Under the pieces are notes generated by a model, which did not search any database, had not been told where the DNA came from, and saw only the letters and a list, made by a program, of their open reading frames with translations. Made by a program: the position numbers and the translations under genes. Below, one piece after another: positions 1-11,515 of a DNA stretch of 64,000 bases. The DNA is from Trileptium ribeirensis (Eukaryota > Nematoda > Enoplea > Enoplida > Thoracostomopsidae): NCBI GenBank assembly GCA_030248225.1, contig JASANE010028663.1:1-64000 (forward strand), given 5' to 3'. How positions within the stretch are numbered: the first letter of the stretch is position 1; every line of letters starts with the position of its first letter.

Positions 1-510
1 GAAAACGCTATTACCCCGTTACGGGTCTGCTAAAACGCCAAAAACACTATTATACCCTTACGGATGTGTTAAAATGTCGAAAACGCTGTTATCCATTACG
101 GATGTGTTAAAACGCCAAAAACGCTATTATACCTTTACGGGGACATGTTAAAATGCCGAAAACACTATTATACCCTTACGAATATGCTAAAATTCCGAAA
201 ACACTATCACGACCTTACGCGTGTGTTAAAATTCCGAAAACACTATTATACCCTTACGGATGTGTTAAAAGTTCGAAAAAAATATTAAACCCTTACGGAC
301 GTGTCAAAAGTTTGAAAGCAATGCAATACCCTTTACAGTTGTGCGAAAAATCCGAAACAGTATATTACCACTTTTTATGTTTCCCACTAAAAACAGCGTA
401 CCACCTCGATGAATGTGTTTGCCAGGTGAAAATAACATTAAACCCTTACAGAGGTGTTAAAGTACAGAAAACTATTTTATATACACTTATGGATATGTTA
501 AAATGTTGAT
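1..510. repeat. 39-bp minisatellite, diverged, cut by window start
   Basis: Tandem units of 39 bp run from the first base to about 510. A representative unit lies at 192-230 and the next at 231-269, with cores such as CGAAAACACTATTATACCC followed by TTACGGATGTGTTAAA. Units decay towards the right: 360-430 is largely out of register, and recognisable units return at 427-510. Because 39 is divisible by three, an open frame (153-509 +) reads through as a 13-residue repeat (PKTLLYPYGCVK-like). I regard that as a by-product of the period, not a gene. Confidence 0.85.
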
Positions 511-1980
511 ATAGACGGGTTTTCCATTTGAAAATAGTTTAATGCCGCGGTGGGTGTGTGTTCCTGACAGAACAGCGTGCCACCCTTAAGTGTATTTAAC
601 CGAAGTATTGCTTTTCGGGAAATTTTAGAAGATATAGCTGTATTTGATACATTACAATAATTATCATCTATTATATTTCCAGTTTGATGTTTCGAAAGCT
701 TCACTATGGTAAATTGCCGGTACCAAATAAGGATGGCATTGTAGCAAATAAGTACCTAAACTAAGACATCCCAACGTATTGAACTCGAATAAATACTGAT
801 GTGTAGCTTATTGAATGTTGAACCGAATATGTAAACTCAAAATAAATGTATGCAACAAAACAAATTACGTCATGTTCGTACTATAATGTGCTTAGAATAA
901 GTACCCGGCACACGCTGACACCATGGTACAACCTAGCACCACCATATGACCCCGTACAATCCCGTACCCCCTAATTACCACGAACAAAAAATAAAAATAT
1001 TACACAAAAATGAAGGTGAATGAATCCTCAAATCCTCGAGGTTCGTATTCCCCCTACTATACTACTACTATATACATATGTGTAATGCGTATAATATGCG
1101 TACATATACATGTATACGAAATTTATGTGTATATATAAAGTGTGTATGTCTTTATGTGTCATGTGCATGCATATTAATGCACTATAAAATCTATCGATGA
1201 CTCATGACCCCAACCTCCTCCGGGAGGGGGGGGGCAAAACCGCTATTTTCTATCTACTCACATGCCCAACATTTATGAGCTATTTGGGACTTCCCTAGAA
1301 TTCTCAAACCTTCGGTTCACTTCTAAACAATACTTTATAACTATTGCAACTCCTTAATACTTGTGCTTATCTCAACAACGTCAGTCGGCTTTCAGAGAAA
1401 CTATTCCCTGTGCGTCAAGTGAAAGGCGTCCTGGGCCGGTACACGAGCCTCCTAGTGCGGGTCTGCGCAATGTAGCGCCAAGATGATCGTGCACGATGGT
1501 CAGCATTATTCGCCGATGAAATGGTATGGGAGAATTCGGGGATAAAAAAATAAGTGAAGGAAGCAATAACCAAGGCCCACAGGGGTGAGACCCTTACCTT
1601 GATGATACGTAGCGCAACAGGGTGCCTATAACCTCGCATGCAGTGCGGTTGGAATAGACACCCCAAGAAATCCTTGAGCACCAGGATGGGATCCGTGAAT
1701 CTCTTGCAGGGTTTTCGATCAGTAACAAGACTTCATCCGCGTCCTGTGGGTTTATGGTTAAGGACAGACGCTCTCTCCTGCGCTAAGATGCGCGACGGGA
1801 ATTTGGGTTAGGGTGCGTGACGTTGTGTGGATGAAAGAAGTGGGGCACTGTCACTGCTTTCGGTATTTTATCTCGCTCACAATATATGCCTTACAAAACT
1901 GGAATATTTATCAAATTGACATCTTCGCCAGTGTATTTAGAATTCGATCGCACCCACGTTAAGATCGATGGGGGTACATA
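511..1980. other. No gene seen; AT-rich intergenic DNA
   Basis: No ORF with family resemblance was found. The stretch holds short AT microsatellite tracts (about 1060-1160), a G run near 1224-1234, and a more GC-balanced piece at 1400-1720 where overlapping minus-strand ORFs have no recognisable domain. Confidence 0.5.
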
Positions 1981-1982
1981 GA

Positions 1983-2522
1983 TTACTCGGCGCCAGTTAA
2001 TCTTGGCAAATCTTTTGTATGTGATTCACACAACCGAGTGTCGGAGTGATATCGGCCCTGCAAATGTATGTGAAAATTCTTGTTCCCTGGAGGCTGACGC
2101 ACGCCTTTGTTGCAATGCGGTACGACTTCCCCTAAATATTTTCCGCTGGTTTTATGTAACTGCATACATCTAATAGTTTCCTGCAATAGTCCAGTTTTCA
2201 ACTTTTCCAAAAAGCCCGGATGGGCATGCCTCCCACTGATTCTGCGAAAGTTATGAATTTCCAAAGTCTGCTTGGAGTTGCACATTTTGGACAGCGGCGA
2301 AATTATTTCATTTCCTATAGCCTTGGTCCTGCTTAATTCTGTGTTTTGCTGAATTTCAATAAACGTCAGCATAGCATAGTTCTTTATCGGCACCAGGACC
2401 TCGGATAGGCATGCCTCCGACTCATATCTCGAGCACGAGCCTACACGAAAGTTAGCGCAAAACATTGCCTCATATACCAATTTGATTCGATTCCACCAAT
2501 TCCTAGCGCTATTCGGTTTCAT
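1983..2522 (-). CDS. Unrecognised 179-residue ORF
   Basis: A minus-strand ORF from an ATG at 2522 to a stop at 1983. The product is basic with scattered Cys and His but no pattern I recognise as a zinc finger, and no signal peptide or membrane segment. It lies just beyond the 3' side of the non-LTR element at 2800-7464 but outside its target duplication, so it is not part of that element. It could be a remnant of another mobile element or a chance ORF. I do not recognise it and assign no function. Confidence 0.2.
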   Translation of the reverse strand: MKPNSARNWWNRIKLVYEAMFCANFRVGSCSRYESEACLSEVLVPIKNYAMLTFIEIQQNTELSRTKAIGNEIISPLSKMCNSKQTLEIHNFRRISGRHAHPGFLEKLKTGLLQETIRCMQLHKTSGKYLGEVVPHCNKGVRQPPGNKNFHIHLQGRYHSDTRLCESHTKDLPRLTGAE

Positions 2523-2873
2523 TCCCGACCTAACTATATATTGTGGTACACTCTTGTCGTTATGGTCCTAAATTTCTTGTGGACCCCCAAAACTTTATTG
2601 CCACTTTTATTTCTCGTTTTCGCCTTCCGAACCCAGTTCTTTCTATTATATATGTGTATATTGCTGTTGTTCCTCGTTCGTGCATGTGTATTCTGTCGTA
2701 TCCACTACATATGCACTTTCCGTTGCTCGTAATTTTGATATTTAACGAGCGTGTTGCTGGATTAGGCCCAAGAGAGTGCCGCTTTCACCGTGCGAGCATA
2801 ATACCTATGATAGATAGATAGATATTTGTGTAAGGCAAGTAGACCTAGATGGTCCATTTTGCCTACTGGGAAG

Positions 2874-5055
2874 TTAGGCTTCCAGAAATCTTTTAGATTT
2901 TCTTACAAGCTGAAGTATAGACTTAGTAGGGATAGGATCTGTTCGTTCGCTGCGATCAGTGATGCCAAAAGTGGCGAATCTCAGAGTATCGTAATATTCA
3001 CAATGAAATAGGAAGTGAATAGGTGTTTCTTCCGTTCGGAGACATCTTCCACATAGGGGGCTTACCACATGATCAATCTTAGGCACATGCTTATTTAGGA
3101 GGCAGTGCTCAGTAGTCATAGAGATGACGAGAAATAAAACTTTCCTATTGTACTTGCTGGCGGTAAGACCAGTGGTATCTAATAGTTGTAGCATCGTTTT
3201 TGTATGCTCCATTTGCGGTGTTTCCTCAAACTTTTTAATTATCTGTTCGTTCAGCCATTTTCTCGTCGTTGTTCGCAAAAGGGAGTCCGAAATGCCGATA
3301 ACGGGTTCTGGACCCATAAATTGGGTATTTGCTCCTATCTTTGCTAATTCATCTGCAATTTCATTTCCAGTTACATCATTGTGTCCCGGAACCCATATGA
3401 CGGCGACTTTGTTGTTTTTATATAACTTATTTAAGTTTGTTTTAAAGGTCTTTACAAGTTTTGAATTACTGTTTTCTTTTCTCAAGCCTAGTATGGATGC
3501 TTTGCTATCAGAGCAGATAGCTACGTCCATGTTTGCTGATCGTCTGCATAGTAGGTCTTCGGTAGCCATTAATATTGCATGTATCTCAGGTTGAAAAATA
3601 GTTGCATACTTTCATAAGCTGTAGTGTTTCCGAAGATTTAGCGTTTGATTGAATACCCCTGCACCTGCAGAGGTGTTATCAGAAAGGTGTGATCCTTCGA
3701 TATACACTACCATGTTGAATGGGTCGGTTAACGCAGTCGATACCTGCCAGTCTTCTCTATTTGGCAGTTTTATTTCAAATTCACTGATCAATTCGGAAGT
3801 GATGCCTTCAGTATTACATGGGAGGCGGTAGTGAGGCAACTGATCTGTTATGAATGATTCAATCGTGTTGTGAGACCTTGTAGTAGGGGTCACATCCCAC
3901 ATACAAGTTCTTTGTAATCTTTGGCATGTCTTTACGCTCTCACCTTTGATGTATACTTCCAGAGGTGGGAGACCCAAGATGCGTTCCATGGCTGCTAATG
4001 GCGTCGATCTTAGAGCGCCAGTGATGCAGCGACAGGCAAAACACTGCACCGAGTCCAATTGCTTCTGTACAGTCTTCAGCTCTCAACGTTTCTACCATAC
4101 AATTGCGTCATAACATAAAATTGGTTTAACGATTGCGGTGTAGATCCAAGTGGTCACCATAGGTTTGAGACCCCAACTCTTACATACAACTCATCGCCAG
4201 AGCATGAAGATCTTTTTAGCTTTGTTTATCTTCCCCTGTACATGCGTGTTCCAGAGAAGTTTCCGATCTAGGATAACCCCCAGATATTTTGTTTCACTTT
4301 TGAGTTCCAGTTAAGGCTATTTAGGACGGTATGACGTCACAAAGCCAAGGTCTTTTCCTGGTTTTGGTATAAAGACCACTCTAGATCGTCTCCATTCGTA
4401 GGTTACAGTACCACTGGCAAGAGAGAATCTAAAGATGGCCACCAATGTATCTATGATGGTATTTGGGCTCATATGGATCATTTTCGGTATAATGCCGTCT
4501 GGTCCTGGACTTTTGTACGGTTTGAATAATTTGAAGACATTTATAACTTCTTTTTATACAATATTTTGTTAGCCACGCTCCAATCTTCGCGATTGCCCCT
4601 CCTACCTGAGAAATAGATCTCGTGCGTTGGGTTAATCGCGCATCTTGGAAAGTGAGTTTCCAAAAGGGCTGATGTCTTTTGTGTTTCATTAACCGTGAAT
4701 GAATTATTCCATTTTACGTTACAATGAATTGACTTGAGTTGTCCTTTGAGTATTTTAATGAACCTAGAATACTCTTTGCCCTCAGTAGTTTTTGCAGAGA
4801 AATCACGCCAAGCCTTCTTTTTAGCGCTTCTGATTTCTTTCTTGTATTCTCTTTGTTTGTCGTTATAGGCGAGCCGATCCTCCCATTTGCCACTTTTAAA
4901 TGCTTTGTTGAATGCCCTCCTAGAGATCTTCGGCATTTTTTCAACTTTCCATTCCACCATGAACTTGCGTTTATGCGCCTATTCGCCTTTTCCGGACAGT
5001 AAGTATTGTAACCGTGAGTCATGGCCGTAACAGCTGTAGCTACTGCTTCGTTCAT
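2874..5055 (-). pseudogene. ORF2 remnant: truncated reverse transcriptase plus RNase H
   Basis: Continuation of ORF2, split over several frames. From the 5' side: the linker after the endonuclease (5055-4541), then early RT motifs ending in FVTSYRP near 4321. Within about 20 bp the text jumps to KYLGVILDR (4263-4300), which in intact RTs lies far downstream, beyond the catalytic YxDD box. The palm core is therefore deleted. The RT thumb and a connecting region follow (4058-3612), then RNase H: its first acidic motif reads YIEGS where TDGS is usual, then after a frameshift CSDSKAS and WVPGHNDVTGNEIAD (3569-2874). A C-terminal Cys/His cluster near 3020-3140 matches the usual LINE tail. Confidence 0.85.
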
Positions 5056-5118
5056 GGTTTCCTCATTGTGTATATTGGTACTGATGTTGCTATCTTGTAA
5101 CAGATTACGAAAGCCAAC

Positions 5119-5862
5119 TCAATCGCATGAGCGAGGATTTCGATATTTAGCTGTTTGAATTTGAGTATTCAGCTCAACTTGAAATGATACGTATCTGTGG
5201 TCCGAGAGTGTTAGCTCGTTTAGCACCCTCAAGTTTTCAATTTTAGCAACCATGTTGTATGTGGCGAGAGTTATATCTATTACCTCCTTGCGTATAGCAT
5301 TTACAAACGTTGGAGTGTTTCCATCGTTTATTATCGCCAGATCTGTTATTCCTGTGTATTCTAACAGAATGTTTCCTCTTCTGTTGGTGTTTGTGCTACC
5401 CCATACAAGGTGGTGAGCGTTAGAATCGCATCCTATGATGAGGTCAAGCTGTTCTTTTTTACAATAGTTTATCACATTTAGCATGTCTTTGGTAGGATGT
5501 TCCGTAGAGTCATGGGGAAGGTAGATAGACGAGAACACGACCACCTTCTTTCCCGGTACTTCGAGATTCACTGAACATGCATCTCTTGTGCTAATGTGGA
5601 TTAACATAGTGATGCTGAGATGTTTGGCGGCATAAGTAGCAGCCCGTGGGCGTTCATTCCCGGAAATGCAAAAATAATTTCCCATGTCACCTGGAAGACC
5701 ACCTTTATTGTCTCCATAGTGCCATGGTTCTTGAATTAATGTTATAAAATTATGTAGATTTCGTAACAAGATGCTTACCTGGTTAGTAGACTGGCGGCCG
5801 TGTTGAATATTTATCTGAATGATGTCGACCTTTGATGACGGTGTTGTTGTATTGGTCGTCAC
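5119..5862 (-). CDS. ORF2 N-terminus: APE-type endonuclease of non-LTR element
   Basis: A 247-residue ORF with the order of motifs of an AP-endonuclease-like nuclease: IIQINIQHG near residue 15 (metal-binding Asn), LIQEPW near residue 40 (catalytic Glu), LIIGCDSNAHH near residue 142 (Asp and Asn), and LSDHRYV near residue 220 (Asp-His pair). In the family this domain nicks the target DNA to prime reverse transcription. All expected catalytic residues appear present, so the nuclease looks intact although the downstream RT is not. The ORF closes at 5119, and the RT linker resumes in other frames at about 5055, so the original long ORF2 is broken here. Confidence 0.85.
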   Translation of the reverse strand: MTTNTTTPSSKVDIIQINIQHGRQSTNQVSILLRNLHNFITLIQEPWHYGDNKGGLPGDMGNYFCISGNERPRAATYAAKHLSITMLIHISTRDACSVNLEVPGKKVVVFSSIYLPHDSTEHPTKDMLNVINYCKKEQLDLIIGCDSNAHHLVWGSTNTNRRGNILLEYTGITDLAIINDGNTPTFVNAIRKEVIDITLATYNMVAKIENLRVLNELTLSDHRYVSFQVELNTQIQTAKYRNPRSCD

Positions 5863-5873
5863 GTCGACATCAT

Positions 5874-7227
5874 TCAGCCATTCGATTTAGTCCTTTCTTT
5901 GGGAGGGTCTGCCGATAGTACGGCAGAAGATCCTCCCAAAGAGGCATAGAACGGATGGCAGTCCAGTTGGTCCAGTGCTGCCACGGCTTCGTCGTCAATG
6001 AGGAATTTCAAGACAGTGAAGCCTTCCACATTGTCGTCATTTCGCGATTTGCTCGCTGGAGTCCACTTGGCGACGTCCAGTGCTGGATTCGGCAGCCGAA
6101 GATTTTCAAGGAACTCGGCTTCGTCTTTAGCTGGCTGTTTTGTGACGAAGACAGCAGATGGATGTTGGGTAGCCGTGAATGGAACGGCTTCCAGTTTACA
6201 GTCCCCGACCCCGTCAAGAGTTGGGATGACGTTGACCAGCCAGTTGATTGCCGTTTGGCCATGGCAGCTGAAGCGGTAAATTCCCTTATCGAAACCGCAT
6301 TGTTCGAATCGAGGGCGCGCTGCCGTGACTTCCATCATCGCTATCGTTAGCTGTTGCAGGATGATTTTTCTTGCTCCTCCGTTGACTGCTCCCTCGGCCT
6401 CCCGGCGAGGGTGACAGCGTACGCAAGGGCTTTGTTGGCGGCGTCGCTGTAGCTTTTCGCCCGCTTGTTGTCCTGCGGAGTGTGCCCAGGGATTCTTTGC
6501 CACTTGGTGGACTTCTGTACCGCTGACTCATCCTCTGCATCGTTCGATGTTCCCGGCTTCTGCGCGTTGTTGAATCATTGCATTGCCTCTTTCGACAGCT
6601 GCCTATCCTCAGCAATGGCAGCTATATTTTTCGCCGATATGGCACGTTTTTGTTGCCGTGTAGCCGTTTTTTGTGGTGTTGGTTGGTAAAGTGTATGATA
6701 TGTGGGATGTGTTTGTGTTTGTTTTGTGGTTGTTGTTGAAGTTGATGTTGATGGTAGTATTGTTGTTGTAAATGTTGAAAATGGTGGTGGAGTTGTTGTT
6801 GTAGTTGTTAAGGTTGTTGTTGTAGTTGTTAAGGTTGTTGTTGTTGTGATTGTACTTGTAGATGTTGTTGTAGTTGTTGTATTGTTGTTGTTTGTTGTGT
6901 TGTTTCTTGTTGTTGTAGGTGGTGTGGTGAAGATTGTAGATGGTGGTTTGTCTTTGATTGTGTTACGGCTGTTGCCGTATTACCATCCGCGGGCTGAGGC
7001 CAAACTAAATCGGCCTCGAGCTCTTGGAGGGATGTTGACTTAGATTTGGTGGGCCCATCCAACAGAGTGCATGGCCAAACTGAATCGGCAGTAACATCAC
7101 TGACGGATAGGTCCTCCATGCTTTGTGACAGATTTGTCAATTTAACTCTGGTGGCATTATCGTCAGAGTCGTCCCGGTCAACTAACGAACCAGATGTTGG
7201 ACTAACATTGCCACCAGTATCGCCCAT
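5874..7227 (-). pseudogene. ORF1 of non-LTR element, polyglutamine start and DUF4780-like domain, frameshifted
   Basis: ORF1 opens at an ATG at 7227. The first 132 residues are Ser/Asp-rich and then glutamine-rich, ending at a stop at 6829. The Gln tract comes from imprecise CAA repeats (plus-strand GTT repeats, 6720-6900) that contain tandem copies carrying TTAA, which create the stops. Further pieces lie at 6615-6286 and 6503-5874; the last contains a region I recognise as DUF4780-like (near 6240-5960), a domain found in ORF1 of several arthropod and other retrotransposons. ORF1 proteins of this kind are thought to bind the element RNA. The reading frame is lost at least twice. Confidence 0.65.
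6715..6905. repeat. GTT/CAA trinucleotide-rich tract
   Basis: Imperfect trinucleotide repeat within ORF1 of the LINE, including near-identical copies of AAGGTTGTTGTTGTAGTTGT at about 6809-6850. On the plus strand it yields a valine-rich open frame (6702-7043) that I do not regard as coding. Confidence 0.8.
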
Positions 7228-7464
7228 CCGTGACGATACGGTGGGTTCCCCGGAATTGTAAGCCCACAGCCGGGTACAGAGGCACAGTTTTATGACTTTG
7301 ATACATAGTTAGGTTTGCTTTGGTTCGGGACTGCTGATTGACTCATCGATAAACGATGAGCTTATTCGCAGCTAACCTCCACATAGAATGAAGGCCGTTC
7401 CGCTATCCACCACCTGTGAACCCGCCCGGTAAGAGTGTGCTCTCCCCCGTGAATACCTATGATA

Positions 7465-9235
7465 TCAGACAGACAGAAAGATGCCGTGAATCTGTAAAAC
7501 CGGAAACTGTGCAGGACCTTACAGGTCATACTGCGAAAATAACAAAATCCAAAAAGTCAGTGCTCAAGTCGCTGTGAAAAATATTGAGGGTTTTAGTTTC
7601 GTTGGTTCTTAGAACAAATTTTCTCGGAACCGCAATTTTCTAAATTTCTAGGGTGAGTGCGCATGCTAGATGATGTGTTTTGTCCCGCAATTTATGGCCC
7701 AACTGTGCCTACCGAAAAATAATTATTTTACATAAAGTCTTTCAGAGCTTATGTACATTCCAAATGATTTCTTGCTGATTCACTAATCTACGGCGAACGG
7801 TAATTCTGTAAATTTAATACTAATGCTTTTTGTCATAAATCCGCTTATATAAAGTGTCCCGAAGCTTCACTAAGGGGTATTTTAAAACGATGTGACAGCA
7901 ATTTGAACGTTGGAGCGCGACATCAGCCCATGACTACACAAAAATCCTAGCTAGATGTAAATGTATACATACAAGACCTTGATATTTTGAGCCGCCCTGT
8001 CTTATCAAGTTAAAACGACCGCTGTTCTATGACACCACTGAACTCTAGCGCATCTATGATGTTAGAATATATCTACCAATCCTACAACGTTGAAATGTCC
8101 CAATAGAATTGGAATGATAAATAATTGAAAAGCCATTGGGAAGTTAGCCTTCGGAAGTATTAACATTCCTAGGAAATTTGGAAAATTCTAAGAAATTTCG
8201 CCGACTCTGGAAAATTTATAGCAAGTTGTACCTGTACTAGGATAAAGGGTCATGCCATGTGGAAGACGAAAATCAGCTCATGGGAACTCAGCTTGCTTCA
8301 TTCAAACTCAAGAATATTAGGGTATGTATATGCACATCTATGTACCTACTTATTGCCTAACTTTGGGGAAACTAAGCCCCCTGTTTGTCCTCTCCCAGCG
8401 CCCATACTTACAGAATTGAACTTGCACGGGCAGCACCAGCTAGCCGTCTTCGCGAGTAGCTAGACACATAGGCGGCTCCCCCATCTGAAATCCATTCGAT
8501 TGACGCGATTTCTATGCGAAACAGCCTTGTCTAATAATTCAGCGGAGCCGGTAGGTAGAGTGGACAAAAGCTCGTCGCTCCCGAAGTCAAACTGATTCCA
8601 TAATTAAGAGTGGTACGCCCGACCTTGAAAATTTAATTTCACTCTATATTCTTCATTAAAATTTCCGAACCAACCAATCCCAATCGTTGATGAATACTGT
8701 TGTTGTTAATTTTTGCATTTAAATCAGAAAACCAACCGCCGAATTCCGCCATCTGTATTTACTGTAAAATCATGGCGAGAAAAGTCCAAAGAGAAAGGTC
8801 GAGATAAAAGAACATCTCTCACCTGTATTTCTGGGTCGAAGTTGAAACTTTTCATGAAATCTTCTTTTGCTTCGGGATTATTAATCGCTCTGTTTACTTA
8901 TGCTATTATTATTTATGCTCTGCAATATTTATAATCTTAAGCCTTGTTCTGCTCTAATGCATTAATATATTTTAATTCATTTGGAAATATTGACAAATAT
9001 CAGTTTCAAGACTCTAGTTTCTGAACTGCTCGCCGGGCATAGTCATGTTGTATATGTTGTAGATTAGAATTTGCGACATTGCAAAATCTCTCAGACATTG
9101 TAGTAGGCCGTATTTTTGACAAGATGGGCAAGATGGGACATAAAATTTAGAAAATCAGAATACTATTTGATATTTCAACTTAAGGGAATTATATAGTTTC
9201 ATAGCTAGCTTGCAACTTTAATCGTAGTCGTAATG
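7465..9235. other. No gene seen
   Basis: AT-rich DNA between the LINE target duplication and the composite hairpin repeat. Only short unrelated ORFs occur (such as 8257-8463 and 8713-8934) with no domains. No RNA gene or repeat family was recognised. Confidence 0.5.
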
Positions 9236-10141
9236 TTACAAAACTTATACATTTGTATTGGGAATTTCCTTGGCTAGGTGGGTCCAAACCCTTAAAATTG
9301 GGTTTTTAATTGTTTCACTAAAATGTTCATCCTAAGTGTTAATTTCTTAAAATTTTATTTTCTTAAAATCGTATCTTAAGGTAACCTAATTTGCATAAAT
9401 TGCCTATGTAAGTCCTTAGCTTAACTAACTTTCATTTAAGCATTAGTTTTAATTTTAGTTTAGTCTTAGTGTTGATAGTCAACAGACCGGTCGGTTAACA
9501 TCCTGGTTGATGTTATGCATATGTTTTTAATTTAATTATTGATGTTATTCTTATACCGAAAATTACTTAGCTAGTGCTTGTCAGCACTAGCCTACGGGAG
9601 TTTTAGTATATCGGGATGTGCTCGTTGGAATGTTATTTTCTGGATAGTTATTGTTTTAAAAGCCACACCGGCGTAGTATTTTCTGGATTTATGTGATTTT
9701 TCTGGCTTAATTAGAGATTTCCCGCAAAGAATCGCGGGTGAAATAACTAGTTGGCAGAAAGTTACGAATACTAATAGAGCGACTATACTTAAAAGGAAGA
9801 CCTATACTCGGCTTCCTCGACTATATTTATATAAAGGAAAGGGTGTCATAGCCTAAACAAAGCGTAAGAGCCTGCTATTGTCGGGAATAATTTATTCACA
9901 TCAGCGGTGCTTAGGCAGAAAATGCAAGGTAATTTAAGAAGCTTATTAGTTATTTTAATAATATGTACTAATTTTTCTTGATAAAATTGTAGGTCTTATA
10001 AAATCCTGGTATTAGGAGTGCCACCGTATTAGCCATAACAATCATTAATAATACATGAAAACTTCGGCCTGAAGTGTTGAGTGAGAAAAGCGAGGGTGAG
10101 CAGAACAGATGGGTCGGGGATAGCATTACTTGTTGAGTCTG

Positions 10142-10452
10142 GTCAGCCATTCGGGGGCTGCTCAGCAAGTAGTTTTAGTCTTGAGAAGACCGGGCGATTA
10201 AGCGGTGTGGATTCGATACCCACGTCAGCAACTCTATACCTAATAATCAGCCAGCTGGTCAGCCATTTGGGGCCTAGGGATTGAGCTTCAACTAATTAAT
10301 AGTCAAGCGCTACTAAGTAGTTCATTTAAAGTAGTCTTGTCAGCCGTTCGGGGCGGCTAGAAGACATAATATAACCTCCACTTATTAGCATAAACATAAA
10401 GCTCAGGTTAACGTAATTAACCCTCCAATCGTGCCAGCCATTCGGGGGTCGA
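10142..10452 (+). ncRNA. Hairpin array 1 (four clear hairpins), putative structured RNA
   Basis: Four copies of a CAGCC-NNNC-GGGG core at about 10142-10161, 10257-10277, 10336-10360 and 10426-10452, spaced 115, 83 and 90 bp apart. Flanking bases form variable short stems around a conserved apex; at 10426, for example, ATCG before the core pairs with CGAT after it. Further decayed units probably extend to about 10640. No transcript evidence is available; the ncRNA call rests on paired stems, recurring spacing and stable-looking loop sequences. Confidence 0.45.
10206..10222 (+). promoter_or_regulatory. Pol III B-box-like / tRNA T-arm-like sequence in unit 1
   Basis: GTGGATTCGATACCCAC forms a four-base-pair stem around a TTCGA-containing loop and resembles the B box of tRNA genes with one extra base. 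The equivalent position in unit 2 (12378-12397) is also B-box-like. It could be a remnant of a tRNA-derived promoter or coincidence. Confidence 0.3.
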
Positions 10453-11289
10453 TAGTATGAACTCACAAAAGCTTTAGTAACGTAACAGCTAGCCTAAACA
10501 TAATTCTTAAATAAGGACTGTACTAGCGTAAATCTAGGTACTACGTTCATAAACTTAGATAAACGTGTCGTATAAGCCTTATAAGAGGCGTATTAGATTA
10601 GCATTAGCACATAATCTAACTTGAACTAATAGGACCTAAGGTCGAAATAGTGGAGTGTGCGAGCGCTTTACAGTGATAATATCTAGAGGTAGGCAAAATT
10701 ATCCGGTGCGTTTTAAAGCGATCAGTGTGTAAAAGTACTCAAGAATAGAACGGTGTAGAAAAGAGCTACGCGTGAACTTTAGTGGCTCAATTAGCAAGAG
10801 TGTGTCACAGCCTACGGGTGGTAAGTGCTCATTTATCGTGCCTTAATTGTTTTAACCGGTTCTGTAATAAAGATTATTCACTACGCATTTGATACTCAAA
10901 TATCTGAACCGGGGTGATCGAGCTGAGCAAGGAGCACGCCGCTACGCGAAATACAGGGCACGACCACTGATCACGCAAACAATCACGCGCGTCAACTCAA
11001 CGTCTCACATGCATACTACTGGCCACACGTCGGACCACACAATCTTCCGGTGACGAATCCCATCCGTTTTTAATTACCGAGAGTCGTCATAAGGAAAAAT
11101 ACCAACCCCTACCCCCATCAAAATAGCACAAAATAACAATTTGTTAGGGATCTAGTTGGCTACCGGGGTCCCAGGGCTTACATTTTGCAAAAGTTTATTT
11201 CGAAAATCTTAATTCACAAAATATTTCATTATATATTTTATGTTTCCCTCAATATTAAATTTTTCGAAACTCTAAAGTTTTATAAATTT

Positions 11290-11515
11290 TGTTTATTACA
11301 AGAGTGATCAGAGCAGCATCATGCCGCAACGCAAAATATAGGGCACGAGCGTTGACCACAAAAATAAAGGACATAAATAAATCCGTATATCCCCACCGCC
11401 GCACAACTGGCCACACCTTGGACCAGTATTCTGTGATGAATCCCGCCCCTTTTAATGTCCGATAGCCGTTATAAGTAAAATTACCAGCCAACCCCTACCC
11501 CATCATTTTATCAGA
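11290..11515 (+). repeat. Extra solitary 3' module of the composite repeat
   Basis: A second copy of the 3' module directly after unit 1, with no hairpin array of its own. Shared landmarks include CGCAACGCAAAATATAGGGC at about 11321, AACTGGCCACACC at about 11405, GATGAATCCCGCCCC and a CCCCTACCCCATC end. It is about 355 bp downstream of the module in unit 1, so the array has undergone partial duplication. Confidence 0.7.

Larger units (their letters stand above)
2800..7464 (-). mobile_element. Non-LTR retrotransposon with RNase H, 4.6 kb, flanked by 13-bp TSD
   Basis: Minus-strand LINE-type element. The 13-mer AATACCTATGATA occurs at 2800-2812 and again at 7452-7464, bounding the element as a target-site duplication. 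Next to the left copy is a GATA/TATC microsatellite (2811-2823), which is the 3' tail on the minus strand. Order along the element: 5' leader, ORF1 with a glutamine-rich start and a DUF4780-like region, ORF2 with an APE-type endonuclease, a truncated reverse transcriptase, and an RNase H domain. The architecture fits an I-like clade with RNase H. Stops, frameshifts and an internal deletion make this copy non-autonomous. Confidence 0.85.
9236..11120 (+). repeat. Composite repeat unit 1: T-rich leader, hairpin array, 3' module
   Basis: First of three head-to-tail units. The leader (about 9270-9480) is T/A-rich with the landmark GGGTCCAAACCC at about 9280. A tRNA-promoter-like stretch and hairpin array follow (10100-10640), then a GC-richer 3' module (about 10918-11118) containing CGCGAAATACAGGGCACGA, ACTACTGGCCACAC, GTGACGAATCCC and a CCCCTACCCCC end. 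The same landmarks recur in the same order in units 2 and 3. No long ORF exists in any frame. Unit boundaries are approximate, since I aligned by eye. Confidence 0.7.

Noticed and set aside
153..509. 118-residue repeat-protein-like ORF
   Set aside because: It is a read-through of the 39-bp minisatellite, whose period keeps one frame open; no start context or domain.
1381..1681. Two overlapping minus-strand ORFs
   Set aside because: Different frames of the same GC-balanced patch, no motif, no neighbouring element they would belong to.
6702..7043. Valine-rich plus-strand ORF
   Set aside because: Antisense of the CAA/glutamine tract of the LINE ORF1.
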